Positions 8,260 through 16,083 of a stretch of DNA of 64,000 nt are shown piece by piece (position 1 is the stretch's first letter; each line of letters opens with the position of its first letter). The notes beneath the pieces are model-generated. The model saw nothing but the letters and a program-made list of their open reading frames with translations. It was not told the DNA's origin and ran no database searches. A program made the translations under genes and the position numbers. Source of the DNA: Christensenellaceae bacterium (GTDB lineage: Bacteria > Bacillota > Clostridia > Christensenellales > CAG-138); contig JAISKB010000001.1 of NCBI GenBank assembly GCA_031261085.1, forward strand, positions 1-64,000, given 5' to 3'.

Positions 8260-9462
8260 CTATCCCTTTATCAGCTTGCCCTGCCGCACCGAATACACCA
8301 CCCCCGCATGCTCGCGCAGCGCCGTTAAAAAGTCCGGCGCGTTTAGCACCACCAGGTTGGCCGTGTTGCCGGCGCAAATGCCATAATCCTCCCCCAGGTG
8401 CAGCGTTTTGGCGCCGTTATGCGTTACGATGCGGTAGGCGTTCATCAGCTCATCATACCCCAGCATTTGGCATACATGCAGGCCCATCAAAAGCACATCC
8501 AGCATGTTGCCGTTCCCCAGCGGGTAATATGGGTCCGACATATCGTCATGGCCGAAGGATACGTTCATGCCCGCCTCCAGCAGTTCCTTCACCCGGGTGA
8601 GCCCGCGCCGCTTGGGGTAGGTATCGAACCGGCCCTGCAAATGGATGTTGACCAAGGGGTTGGATACGAAATGGATGCCGCTTAAGCCGAGCAGCCGAAA
8701 CAGCTTGGAGCAATATGCCGAGTTGTAAGAATGCATGGCCGTGGTGTGGCTGGCGGTCACGCGCCCACCCAATCCGGCCGCATAGGCGAATGTCGCCAGC
8801 GATTCCACAAAGCGGGATTGTTCATCGTCTATCTCATCGCAATGCACATCCACCAGCTTGCCGGTACGCTCGGCCAGTTCTATCACATACTTCATGCTCT
8901 CCACGCCATATTCCCGCGTGAACTCAAAATGCGGTATACCGCCTATCACGTCCGCGCCCATCTCCAGTGCGGCCTCCATGCGGCTTTTGGCGCCGGGGCT
9001 GCTCAAAATGCCATCCTGCGGGAAGGCGACCAACTGCAGCTCCACCAGGTCCTTTACCTCATCCTTAAGCTCCAGCAGGGTTTCCATGGTGGTTAGGCCG
9101 CCGGTAATATCCACATGGGAACGTATATACTGCACGCCGTGCGCGGCGTATAGCCGTATGGTGCGCAGCGCGCGGTTTCGAAGCTCCTCGCGGGTGATGC
9201 CCTGCCGGTATTTGCTCCATAGCTGAATGCCCTCAAACAGCGTGCCGCTCTTGTTCACGCCCACTTGCGGCAGCGTTAGGCAGGTATCCAGGTGAATGTG
9301 GGATTCCACAAAAGGCGGCAGCGCCATTTTACCTTCGCAATCGAGCACCTGTTCGCCGGGCTGCGCCATAAGGTTGGGGGCGATGCTGGCAAAGGTTTGG
9401 CCGGTGATGCGAATATCCGTTGCCTGCGCCGCGTTTTCGATGCGGATGTTTTTGAGCAGCAT
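8260..9462 (-). CDS. codA: Cytosine deaminase
   Basis: The 400-residue product closely follows the CodA pattern of the amidohydrolase family. It has the metal-binding ESHIHLD, the segment DVHCDEIDD, TASHTTAMHSY and the strongly conserved stretch NIHLQGRFDTYPKRRG followed by FGHDDMSDPYYPLGNGNML. CodA hydrolyses cytosine to uracil and ammonia; relatives also act on isoguanine or creatinine. The start ATG has AAGGAG seven bases upstream; a longer in-frame extension to 9597 has no ribosome site. No cytosine permease (codB) is adjacent. The gene fits with the adenine deaminase locus at 50 kb as nucleobase salvage, but they are separate units. Confidence 0.88.
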   Translation of the reverse strand: MLLKNIRIENAAQATDIRITGQTFASIAPNLMAQPGEQVLDCEGKMALPPFVESHIHLDTCLTLPQVGVNKSGTLFEGIQLWSKYRQGITREELRNRALRTIRLYAAHGVQYIRSHVDITGGLTTMETLLELKDEVKDLVELQLVAFPQDGILSSPGAKSRMEAALEMGADVIGGIPHFEFTREYGVESMKYVIELAERTGKLVDVHCDEIDDEQSRFVESLATFAYAAGLGGRVTASHTTAMHSYNSAYCSKLFRLLGLSGIHFVSNPLVNIHLQGRFDTYPKRRGLTRVKELLEAGMNVSFGHDDMSDPYYPLGNGNMLDVLLMGLHVCQMLGYDELMNAYRIVTHNGAKTLHLGEDYGICAGNTANLVVLNAPDFLTALREHAGVVYSVRQGKLIKG

Positions 9463-9550
9463 GGGTTCTCCTTTCGATGATGCGGATGGGTTACAGGCAT
9501 AATTATAGTAGCATCGCGCGCGCTCTGCAATGTATTTTGGTGAAAACGCC

Positions 9551-9579
9551 TTGGATATAGCGTGATTTCGTGCTATACT
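9551..9579 (+). promoter_or_regulatory. Promoter for the K+ channel gene
   Basis: TTGGAT and TATACT are separated by exactly 17 bases, about 50 bases before the first possible start codon. Confidence 0.55.
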
Positions 9580-9627
9580 CAAACCGCGAAATGCCAAATT
9601 TTATAAGCAAAAAACACATAAGGCGGG

Positions 9628-10458
9628 ATGTACGGGATGTATATGAAGGACATTAAAAACGCGGTGTTTAACCTGATTCGGGAGGACGACCAAAACAGCT
9701 TTGCCAGCAACGTTTTTGACGGGTGTATCATCGGCTTTATCGTAATCAACGTCGCCTTGATTATACTCGATACGTTTAACGGCTTTTCGCCCCAGGCGCT
9801 GGTGGTGTTTAACGTGATCGAAACCGTATCGGTGGTGATTTTTACCATCGAGTATGCGCTAAGGATATGGGTTGCGGATTTTCGCTACCCTGATTTGCCG
9901 CCCGCGCGGGCACGGCTTAAGTATATAACCTCCTTTTTGGCGCTCATCGACCTGTTGGGGATATTGCCGTTTTATATCCCGTTTATACTCCCCATCAACC
10001 TGGGCATACTCCGCTTGCTGCGGCTGTTTCGGATGCTGCGCATTTTTAAGACGAGCCGCTATACCGATGCTTTAACCACCGTTGGTACGGTCATAAAAAA
10101 TAAAGCTTCGCAGCTGCTATCCTCCATGATGGTCGTATTCGTATTGATGCTCATCGCATCGGTGCTGATGTATAATATCGAAACCACCGCCCAGCCCGAG
10201 GTGTTTCAAAACGCGTTTTCGGGCTTTTGGTGGGCTATGGCTACCATAACCACCGTTGGGTATGGAGATATTTACCCCATAACCGTGCTGGGCAAGTTTT
10301 TGAGCACCGTCATCGCCCTGCTGGGCATTGGCTTTGTCGCCATCCCGACCGGCATCATCAGCGCGGGCTTTACCGAGCAATATAAAAAAGAAGAAGCCGC
10401 AAAAATAAAGCGTAGGGGCAAACACTATTGCCCCTACTGCGGTGAAAAGCTCGATTGA
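9628..10458 (+). CDS. Voltage-gated-type K+ channel with C-terminal zinc ribbon
   Basis: The 276-residue product has six membrane helices in the Kv-like ion transporter layout. An S4-like helix has repeated Arg (LRLLRLFRMLRIFKTSR, about residues 127-145). The pore helix carries the K+ selectivity filter TTVGYGD at about residue 208. After S6 comes a short coiled segment and, at the extreme C-terminus, HYCPYCGEKLD, a two-Cys knuckle that could bind zinc, perhaps between the subunits of the tetramer. Three ATG codons (9628, 9637, 9643) are possible starts; ribosome sites do not decide. It is a single gene, convergent with the kinase gene downstream. Confidence 0.85.
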   Translation: MYGMYMKDIKNAVFNLIREDDQNSFASNVFDGCIIGFIVINVALIILDTFNGFSPQALVVFNVIETVSVVIFTIEYALRIWVADFRYPDLPPARARLKYITSFLALIDLLGILPFYIPFILPINLGILRLLRLFRMLRIFKTSRYTDALTTVGTVIKNKASQLLSSMMVVFVLMLIASVLMYNIETTAQPEVFQNAFSGFWWAMATITTVGYGDIYPITVLGKFLSTVIALLGIGFVAIPTGIISAGFTEQYKKEEAAKIKRRGKHYCPYCGEKLD

Positions 10459-10477
10459 CTATCGATTCATTATTATA

Positions 10478-11890
10478 TTATACATATTCCGCCGGCTGTT
10501 CCTGCCCGCGGAGCACCCGCAGCACGCCGTTCATAAGCGCCAGCATCTCATCCTCCCCCGGGAACACATGCACCGGCGCCAATTTATCGACCCGCTGCTT
10601 GATTGCCCCGGTAAAGCGGTTGGAATGCGCCATGCCGCCGGTTAATATGATGGCGTCCACATTGCCCTCGAGCACAGCGCACATGGCGCCGATTTCTTTG
10701 GATACCTGATACGCCATCGAATCCAGCACCAGCGCGGCAAACTCATCGCCGTCGTTGATCATCTTCTGCACGGCGTGCAGGTCGTTTGTGCCCAAGTACG
10801 CCTGCATACCGCCCTGCTTGGTCACCTTATCCACCATCTCCGCCTCGGTATACTCGCCCGAAAAGCACATGCCAATCAGCGGCAGCAGCGGTATGCCGCC
10901 GGTACGCTCCGGCGTAAAGGGCCCTTCGCCCAAAAGCTCGTCGTTCACGTCTATCACGCGGCCATAGCGGTGCGCGCCCACGGTGACGCCGCCCCCCAAG
11001 TGCGCAATCACGAAGCGGGCATTTTCGTAAGGCTTGCCTATTTCGGCGGCAAGGCGGCGGGCAATCGCCTTTTGGTTGAGGGCGTGGAACACGCTGGAAC
11101 GCTCTATGCCGGGCATGCCGGTGAGCTTCGCGTTGCGGTCCATCTCATCCACCACGATGGGGTCTATGACATACGCCGGGATTTTTAGCGCGTTGGCAAG
11201 CTCGGCGGCGATGATGGCCCCCAGCGAGGAGGCGTGCACCGATGCGCCGGAGGACTGCAGCTCGTGCAGCATGCGCGCGTTGATTTGATAGGTGCCGCTT
11301 TCGATGGGCTTTAGCAGCCCGCCCCGCCCGGCTATGGCGTCGATGGAGTGTAAATCGATGTTTAAAGCCTTTAGGCATTCCAAAATGCACTCTTTGCGCA
11401 ATTCCTTTTGGTCGAGCACGATGCCGCCGCAATCATCCAGCTCCTCTTCGGTGTGGCGCACGATTTGCGTTAATACGGCGGTTTCGTTATCGTAAAGCGC
11501 AAATCTGGTGGAGGTTGCGCCGGGGTTGATGGCCAATATGCGAAATATGCCCTCCCCCTTTTGCGGTATAACGACGGGGGCATCCGCTTGCACGCTCGCT
11601 TTGGGCGCGGCGATTACCTTTCGGCGGCGGACGATCTTCTCCTCCCCCTGCGTCATGATGATGCTGGTGACGCAATCGAGGTTGAGCAGCCGCTCCATAA
11701 CCTGCGCCAGCTTGGTATGCGTGCCTTCGATGTCGATTTCCATCAAGGAGATATTTTTGGAAGACATCTCATCTACGAGCAGCCGCTTGATGTTCCAACC
11801 CTCATGCCGGATATGCCCCACGACGCGGCCCAATACACCCGGTAGATTGAGTACCGTCAACTCTACGCGCTCCACCTGTTTTTCACTCAT
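10478..11890 (-). CDS. buk: Butyrate kinase fused to an N-terminal IlvN-like ACT domain
   Basis: The 470-residue product is about 110 residues longer than usual butyrate kinases. Residues 116-470 are the kinase, with ILAINPGATSTRFALYD, IAHLGGGVTVGAH and GPFTPERTGGIPL, and ILTGGMAHS near the end; it would make butyrate and ATP from butyryl phosphate, or act on branched-chain acyl phosphates. Residues 8-85 look like the ACT domain of acetolactate synthase small subunits: LNLPGVLGRVVGHIRHEGWN, then a second half ending in LNLDCVTSI. A linker of about 25 residues joins them. I infer allosteric control by a branched-chain amino acid. No phosphotransbutyrylase gene is adjacent. AAAGGA lies 13 bases before the start, and a five-codon ORF (ATG TGC GGT TAT GAG TGA) overlaps the start codon. 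Confidence 0.88.
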   Translation of the reverse strand: MSEKQVERVELTVLNLPGVLGRVVGHIRHEGWNIKRLLVDEMSSKNISLMEIDIEGTHTKLAQVMERLLNLDCVTSIIMTQGEEKIVRRRKVIAAPKASVQADAPVVIPQKGEGIFRILAINPGATSTRFALYDNETAVLTQIVRHTEEELDDCGGIVLDQKELRKECILECLKALNIDLHSIDAIAGRGGLLKPIESGTYQINARMLHELQSSGASVHASSLGAIIAAELANALKIPAYVIDPIVVDEMDRNAKLTGMPGIERSSVFHALNQKAIARRLAAEIGKPYENARFVIAHLGGGVTVGAHRYGRVIDVNDELLGEGPFTPERTGGIPLLPLIGMCFSGEYTEAEMVDKVTKQGGMQAYLGTNDLHAVQKMINDGDEFAALVLDSMAYQVSKEIGAMCAVLEGNVDAIILTGGMAHSNRFTGAIKQRVDKLAPVHVFPGEDEMLALMNGVLRVLRGQEQPAEYV

Positions 11891-12060
11891 AACCGCACAT
11901 AAATCCTTTCTGAATGTATAAAAATAACAATATGCTTATGCCTACGATTATAACATAGCGCGCGAAGAATCAAAACCATCAGTTTTGCGTTTTAGCGCTT
12001 TATATACCCTTTTATGGAGCAAGGTGCGAAAATCACAGGAATGGGACGCAACTAAAATCA

Positions 12061-12089
12061 TTGACTTGATTTTATGCAAATGCTATGAT
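12061..12089 (+). promoter_or_regulatory. Promoter for the mgtA leader transcript
   Basis: TTGACT (12061-12066) and TATGAT (12084-12089) are 17 bases apart. Transcription should start near 12096, leaving a leader of about 235 bases before mgtA. Confidence 0.75.
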
Positions 12090-12120
12090 TACACTATCTA
12101 ATTCCAAAGGAAGTGAGAAA

Positions 12121-12231
12121 ATGGACGGCCGACCACCAAGTACAATCGAAGGCGTTCAACTTCATACGAGGACACAGCTCGACTTGCCGGCGTTGCCTGG
12201 GGTGTTTTATCCGTCTGCTTTAAAAGGATAA
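12121..12231 (+). CDS. Putative 36-residue leader peptide of mgtA
   Basis: This ORF has a strong ribosome site (AAAGGAAGTGAG) and ATG, begins about 25 bases after the predicted transcription start, and ends 16 bases before an intrinsic terminator that itself precedes mgtA. The C-terminal third is Pro-rich: LDLPALPGVFYPSALKG. No family is recognised. Its position is that of a leader peptide whose translation decides whether the terminator forms. Pro-rich leaders upstream of mgtA are known in enterobacteria (MgtL), but the sequence is not similar. It could also be a stand-alone small protein. Confidence 0.6.
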   Translation: MDGRPPSTIEGVQLHTRTQLDLPALPGVFYPSALKG

Positions 12232-12247
12232 ATATCCATAGCATTTC

Positions 12248-12272
12248 ACCGTCTCGTTGAGGCGGTTTTTTT
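12248..12272 (+). terminator. Attenuator terminator in the mgtA leader
   Basis: ACCGTCTC and GAGGCGGT pair over a three-base loop with one G-U pair, followed by seven T. It lies between the leader ORF and mgtA, on the same strand. An identical CCGTCT inside the leader ORF (12211-12216) could compete for the right arm. Confidence 0.75.
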
Positions 12273-12332
12273 ATCGCTTGTGTGTTCGTTTTGAGGGCAG
12301 GCGCATACCTCAAACCGAAAGGAGAATATCTC

Positions 12333-14990
12333 ATGAAATTTGCGCTGAAATTTTCACCCCGCAACACGCAAAGCAAGCAAATCCAAAAAAACAAAAACGA
12401 AAGCGAAGCTCTGCTCCGTTCCTACGCCTTTATGGAGTCGGGCGCGCTGTATGAGGCGTTGTCCTCTTCCCCGCAGGGGCTTACCGCCGAAATGGCGGAA
12501 GAAATGCAGGATGAGCATGGCAAAAACATCATTACGGCTGGGAACCATAACAGCGTATGGCATCGCCTGCGGGAAGCGGTTATCAACCCGTTTAACGTGG
12601 TGCTGCTGCTGATTGCCGTTATCACCCTGTTCACCGATGTTATTTCTTCTTCCAGGCCCGATTATCTCACGGTCAGCATCATACTCTCGCTGGTCATACT
12701 ATCCAGCCTGGTGGCGTTTGTACAAGGTCAGCGCTCCAATGCCGCCGCACAGCGCCTTTCCCAAATGATATCCAACAAAGCCGACGTGTGGCGCGAAGGG
12801 AAGCTGATTGAAATATCCATGGATGCGGTGGTGCCCGGCGACCTGGTAAAGCTATCGGCGGGGGATATGATACCGGCGGACGTCCGCTTCCTATCCACCA
12901 AGGATACCTTTGTGGCGCAAGCCGCCCTCACCGGGGAATCCAACCCGGTAGAAAAATTCAGCAAGCCAAAAAACAAGCCCGATGACCCGCTGACCGATTT
13001 GCAGAACATCGGGTTTATGGGATCCAACATCGTGAGCGGCAGCGCGACCGCGTTGGTGCTGACAACCGGCAACGACACCTATTTTGGCGCGATGGCAAAG
13101 TCACTTTCGGGCGACCGGGCGAAAAACAGCTTTGAGCGCGGCGTGGATTCCGTAAGCGGCCTGCTCATTCGGCTCATGCTCGTGATGATCCCCATCGTGC
13201 TGCTCATCAACGGCTTTACCAAAAACGACTGGGCGGGCGCGCTGCTGTTCGCCATCTCCATCGCGGTAGGTCTCACGCCCGAAATGCTGCCGGTCATTAT
13301 GACCTCTACGCTGGCAAAGGGCGCGGTATCCATGTCGAAGCACGAGGTAATCGTGAAGACACTGGGGGCAATCCAAACCTTTGGGGAGATGGATGTGCTC
13401 TGCACCGATAAAACCGGCACGCTCACCGATGATAAAATCATATTGGAAAAATATATGAACCTATATGGCGAGGACGACAGCCGCATTTTAAGCCACGCCT
13501 ACCGCAACAGCTACTTTCAAACGGGGCTGAAAAACCTGATTGACCTCGCCATCATCAACCGCGCCGCGCAAAACGGCCTTGCGGAAACGGTGAGCAAATA
13601 TACCCTTGTGGATGAAATCCCGTTTGATTTTGCCCGCCGCCGTATGAGCGTGGTGCTGCGGGATGTAAGCGGCAAGCGCCAGCTCATCACCAAGGGCGCG
13701 GTAGAAGAGCTGATTGCCATTTCTTCTTATGTAGAGATGAACGGCAGCATTTTGCCGCTCGATGAAAAAAACAGGCGGCTCGCCCTGGAAACCTACGAAA
13801 AGCACAATGCCGAGGGGCTTAGAATGCTTGCGGTAGCGCAAAAAAATGAGGTCCCGGGCATAGAGGCTTTTAGCGTGGCGGATGAGTGCGACATGGTGCT
13901 ACTGGGGTTTGTAGGCTTCCTCGACCCGCCCAAGGAGAGCGCAAAGGCCGCCATCGCCGCGCTCAAGGAGCATGGCGTGCGCACCGTGGTGCTTACCGGC
14001 GATAGCGAGGGCGTGGCCGTGAAGGTATGCAACAAGGTGGGCGTGCGCACAGAACGATTGTTTACAGGCAAGGATGTGGACGCTTTAAGCGACGCGGCGC
14101 TCGCGCAAGCGGTGGAAGGCTGCGATCTGTTTGCCAAGCTCTCCCCCGCCCAAAAGGAGCGCGTGGTAAAGGCGTTCCAAACCGCCGGGCATACCGTGGG
14201 CTATATGGGGGATGGCATCAACGACGCGCCCCCGCTGCATCAGGCGGACGTAGGTATTTCCGTTGACAGCGCGGTGGATATCGCCAAGGAGACCGCCGAC
14301 ATCATACTGCTTAAAAAGGACCTGATGGTGCTGGAGGAAGGCGTTATGGAGGGCCGGCGCACCTTTGGCAACATCATCAAGTATATCAAGATGGCCGCAA
14401 GCGGTAACTTCGGCAATATGATATCCGTGGTGGCGGCCAGCATATTTTTGCCGTTTTTGCCCATGCTGCCCGTGCAGATACTCACGCAAAACCTGCTGTG
14501 CGATTTTTCGTCCATGGGCATACCCTTCGACCGGGTGGATGAGGAATACCTGCAAAAGCCCCGCAAATGGGAAACCGGCTCCATTAAAACATTCATGGCG
14601 TTCATGGGGCCGCTCAGCTCGATATTCGACATATTATGCTATGCCATTATGTGGTGGGCAATGGGCGCAAACCGCATGGAGTTGGCGCCGGTGTTCCAGT
14701 GCGGCTGGTTTGTATTTGGTACGGTTTCGCAGGTGCTGGTCATCTATATGATTCGCACAGCCAAGGTGCCATTCCTGCAGAGCAAGCCCGCCTTTGCTCT
14801 GCTCCTCCCCACCCTGCTCGTTGCGGCGGTCACATTGCTGGTCGGGTTTACCGGGCTGTCCCGAGGGCTGGATTTGATGCCCTTATCGCTCGGGTTCACG
14901 CCATGGCTGGCCGCGCTTTTGGCTGGGTACTGCGTTTGCGCGCAGGTCGTGAAAAAGGTCTATATCCGGCGTTTTGGGGAATGGCTGTAG
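12333..14990 (+). CDS. mgtA: Magnesium-translocating P-type ATPase
   Basis: The 885-residue product has the length and motifs of P3B pumps (MgtA/MgtB) that import Mg2+ into the cytoplasm: TGESNPVEKF in the actuator domain, DKTGTLTDDKI with the phosphorylated Asp at about residue 358, TKGAVEEL, TGDSEGVA, GDGINDAPPL, and the helix 4 segment GLTPEMLPVIMTS typical of this class rather than of Ca2+ pumps. The start ATG has AAGGAG eight bases upstream; in-frame codons before it lack a site. Expression probably depends on the leader ORF and terminator at 12121-12272. No M-box riboswitch was recognised. MgtC-like protein is encoded elsewhere, at 31 kb. Confidence 0.92.
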   Translation: MKFALKFSPRNTQSKQIQKNKNESEALLRSYAFMESGALYEALSSSPQGLTAEMAEEMQDEHGKNIITAGNHNSVWHRLREAVINPFNVVLLLIAVITLFTDVISSSRPDYLTVSIILSLVILSSLVAFVQGQRSNAAAQRLSQMISNKADVWREGKLIEISMDAVVPGDLVKLSAGDMIPADVRFLSTKDTFVAQAALTGESNPVEKFSKPKNKPDDPLTDLQNIGFMGSNIVSGSATALVLTTGNDTYFGAMAKSLSGDRAKNSFERGVDSVSGLLIRLMLVMIPIVLLINGFTKNDWAGALLFAISIAVGLTPEMLPVIMTSTLAKGAVSMSKHEVIVKTLGAIQTFGEMDVLCTDKTGTLTDDKIILEKYMNLYGEDDSRILSHAYRNSYFQTGLKNLIDLAIINRAAQNGLAETVSKYTLVDEIPFDFARRRMSVVLRDVSGKRQLITKGAVEELIAISSYVEMNGSILPLDEKNRRLALETYEKHNAEGLRMLAVAQKNEVPGIEAFSVADECDMVLLGFVGFLDPPKESAKAAIAALKEHGVRTVVLTGDSEGVAVKVCNKVGVRTERLFTGKDVDALSDAALAQAVEGCDLFAKLSPAQKERVVKAFQTAGHTVGYMGDGINDAPPLHQADVGISVDSAVDIAKETADIILLKKDLMVLEEGVMEGRRTFGNIIKYIKMAASGNFGNMISVVAASIFLPFLPMLPVQILTQNLLCDFSSMGIPFDRVDEEYLQKPRKWETGSIKTFMAFMGPLSSIFDILCYAIMWWAMGANRMELAPVFQCGWFVFGTVSQVLVIYMIRTAKVPFLQSKPAFALLLPTLLVAAVTLLVGFTGLSRGLDLMPLSLGFTPWLAALLAGYCVCAQVVKKVYIRRFGEWL

Positions 14991-15009
14991 GCCGACGACG
15001 ATCATCAAC

Positions 15010-15043
15010 AAAAAACCGCTTCACTGCTGGGTGAGGCGGTTTT
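15010..15043. terminator. Bidirectional terminator between mgtA and the LUD gene
   Basis: AAAACCGCTTCAC and GTGAGGCGGTTTT form a 13-bp stem with A and T runs on both sides, so it can serve both convergent genes. Confidence 0.8.
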
Positions 15044-15062
15044 AAAATTATACAGCGCGCAA

Positions 15063-15689
15063 TCAATACCCCAAGGCTTCGCCAATAAGGAGCACGGTAA
15101 TCCGCCCTTTTATAGGCGCCCTGTGCGTGATTACAAACTGGCTTTGCGCCAGCTCTGCGGCGGCTTGCAGTTGCGCAAGCGTTGCGTAGTCGCGTTTAAA
15201 GATGAGCATCGTCTTGGGCGCCGCGCAGGTTTTAACCCGTGCAATCGCATCTTCTAAGCTGGGCGCAACCTTGTTCATCCCCGCTATCACAATCACCTTT
15301 TTGGGGCCAAATATCAGCGCGCCCACGCGGTTGCCATAACCATCCGCATTCACCAATTCGCCTGTGGCGGCGATGGCATTGGAGCTCATCAAATAATAAT
15401 CCACACCCAACGCCTCATGCGCTATCGCGTCCTTATCCGCCCCCGTTTTCCCGTCATCCGGGTCGAGGAACCTGTAGTCGCCGTTTTTCAATACGGCTCG
15501 CAGGCCGATTTGATGAAGGGTAGCGGAGCCGCCGCAAGAAATGCTGCTGCCCGCCGGGATAAGCTCCGTTATCTTCTTTCGAGCTTCCTCCGCCCCTTCA
15601 CAATAAAACCCTTCCATATTGCGCGCTGCCAAATTGGCAATCAAGTTTTGAGCTAAAAGCTGATTATATAGGCTGTGCGGCGTTTGCAT
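15063..15689 (-). CDS. LUD-domain (LutC-like, former DUF162) protein
   Basis: The 208-residue product belongs to the LUD family by its length and by SISCGGSATLHQIGL, GVDYYLMSSNAIAATGELVN and GNRVGALIFGPKKVIVIAG. LutC works with the iron-sulfur proteins LutA and LutB in lactate oxidation, but these partners are missing here, and stand-alone LUD proteins of clostridia have no settled role. A GGGGGAA site precedes the start. It is the second gene of a pair with the lipoprotein upstream (14-base gap) and ends at the bidirectional terminator. Confidence 0.8.
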   Translation of the reverse strand: MQTPHSLYNQLLAQNLIANLAARNMEGFYCEGAEEARKKITELIPAGSSISCGGSATLHQIGLRAVLKNGDYRFLDPDDGKTGADKDAIAHEALGVDYYLMSSNAIAATGELVNADGYGNRVGALIFGPKKVIVIAGMNKVAPSLEDAIARVKTCAAPKTMLIFKRDYATLAQLQAAAELAQSQFVITHRAPIKGRITVLLIGEALGY

Positions 15690-15703
15690 ACCGTAATTCC
15701 CCC

Positions 15704-16039
15704 TTATCCCTCTGCATCCTCCATGTTTGTCATCACGGCGGGCTCGCCCTCGCCCAAGGGCACAAATACCGTGATATACACATACCGCTCCTGGGCATCC
15801 GGCGCTTTGCAGTAGAACCGATAATTCGTGCCGGCCACCACCTGCGTGGCAACCTTTAAAGGCTCATAGCTTGCGTCAACCGTTGCGGCAGCCGCGGCAA
15901 ACAGCGCGGCATCCTCGGCGGTTAAATCCCTTTCTTCGGTATACCCGCCCACCACCTGCGACGGCGCTTTTTTATGCGCGCACGCAAAAACGGCAAGGCA
16001 CAGCGGCAGCAGCAAAACAACGGCCAGTATTCTCTTCAT
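15704..16039 (-). CDS. Small lipoprotein with a cystatin-like domain
   Basis: The 111-residue product has a signal peptide ending in VFACA, a probable lipobox (Cys at about residue 20). The mature part reads like a cystatin: an N-terminal double Gly (VVGGYTEERDLTAEDAALF), a central helix, and the inhibitory loop QVVAGTNYRFYCKA, which matches the QxVxG loop of stefins and phytocystatins exactly. It ends in a short strand pair (YVYITVFVPLGEGEPAV). Cystatins inhibit papain-like cysteine proteases, so a surface inhibitor is possible. I chose ATG 16039, six bases after AGAAGGG, over a TTG six bases upstream. Followed closely by the LUD gene. Confidence 0.7.
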   Translation of the reverse strand: MKRILAVVLLLPLCLAVFACAHKKAPSQVVGGYTEERDLTAEDAALFAAAAATVDASYEPLKVATQVVAGTNYRFYCKAPDAQERYVYITVFVPLGEGEPAVMTNMEDAEG

Positions 16040-16083
16040 TTTCAACCCTTCTCTCCATTTATTTTTATATTCAAATCATCTTA

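Noticed and set aside
12090..12332. M-box Mg2+ riboswitch before mgtA
   Set aside because: The space is filled by the leader ORF and one hairpin; no M-box core was seen.
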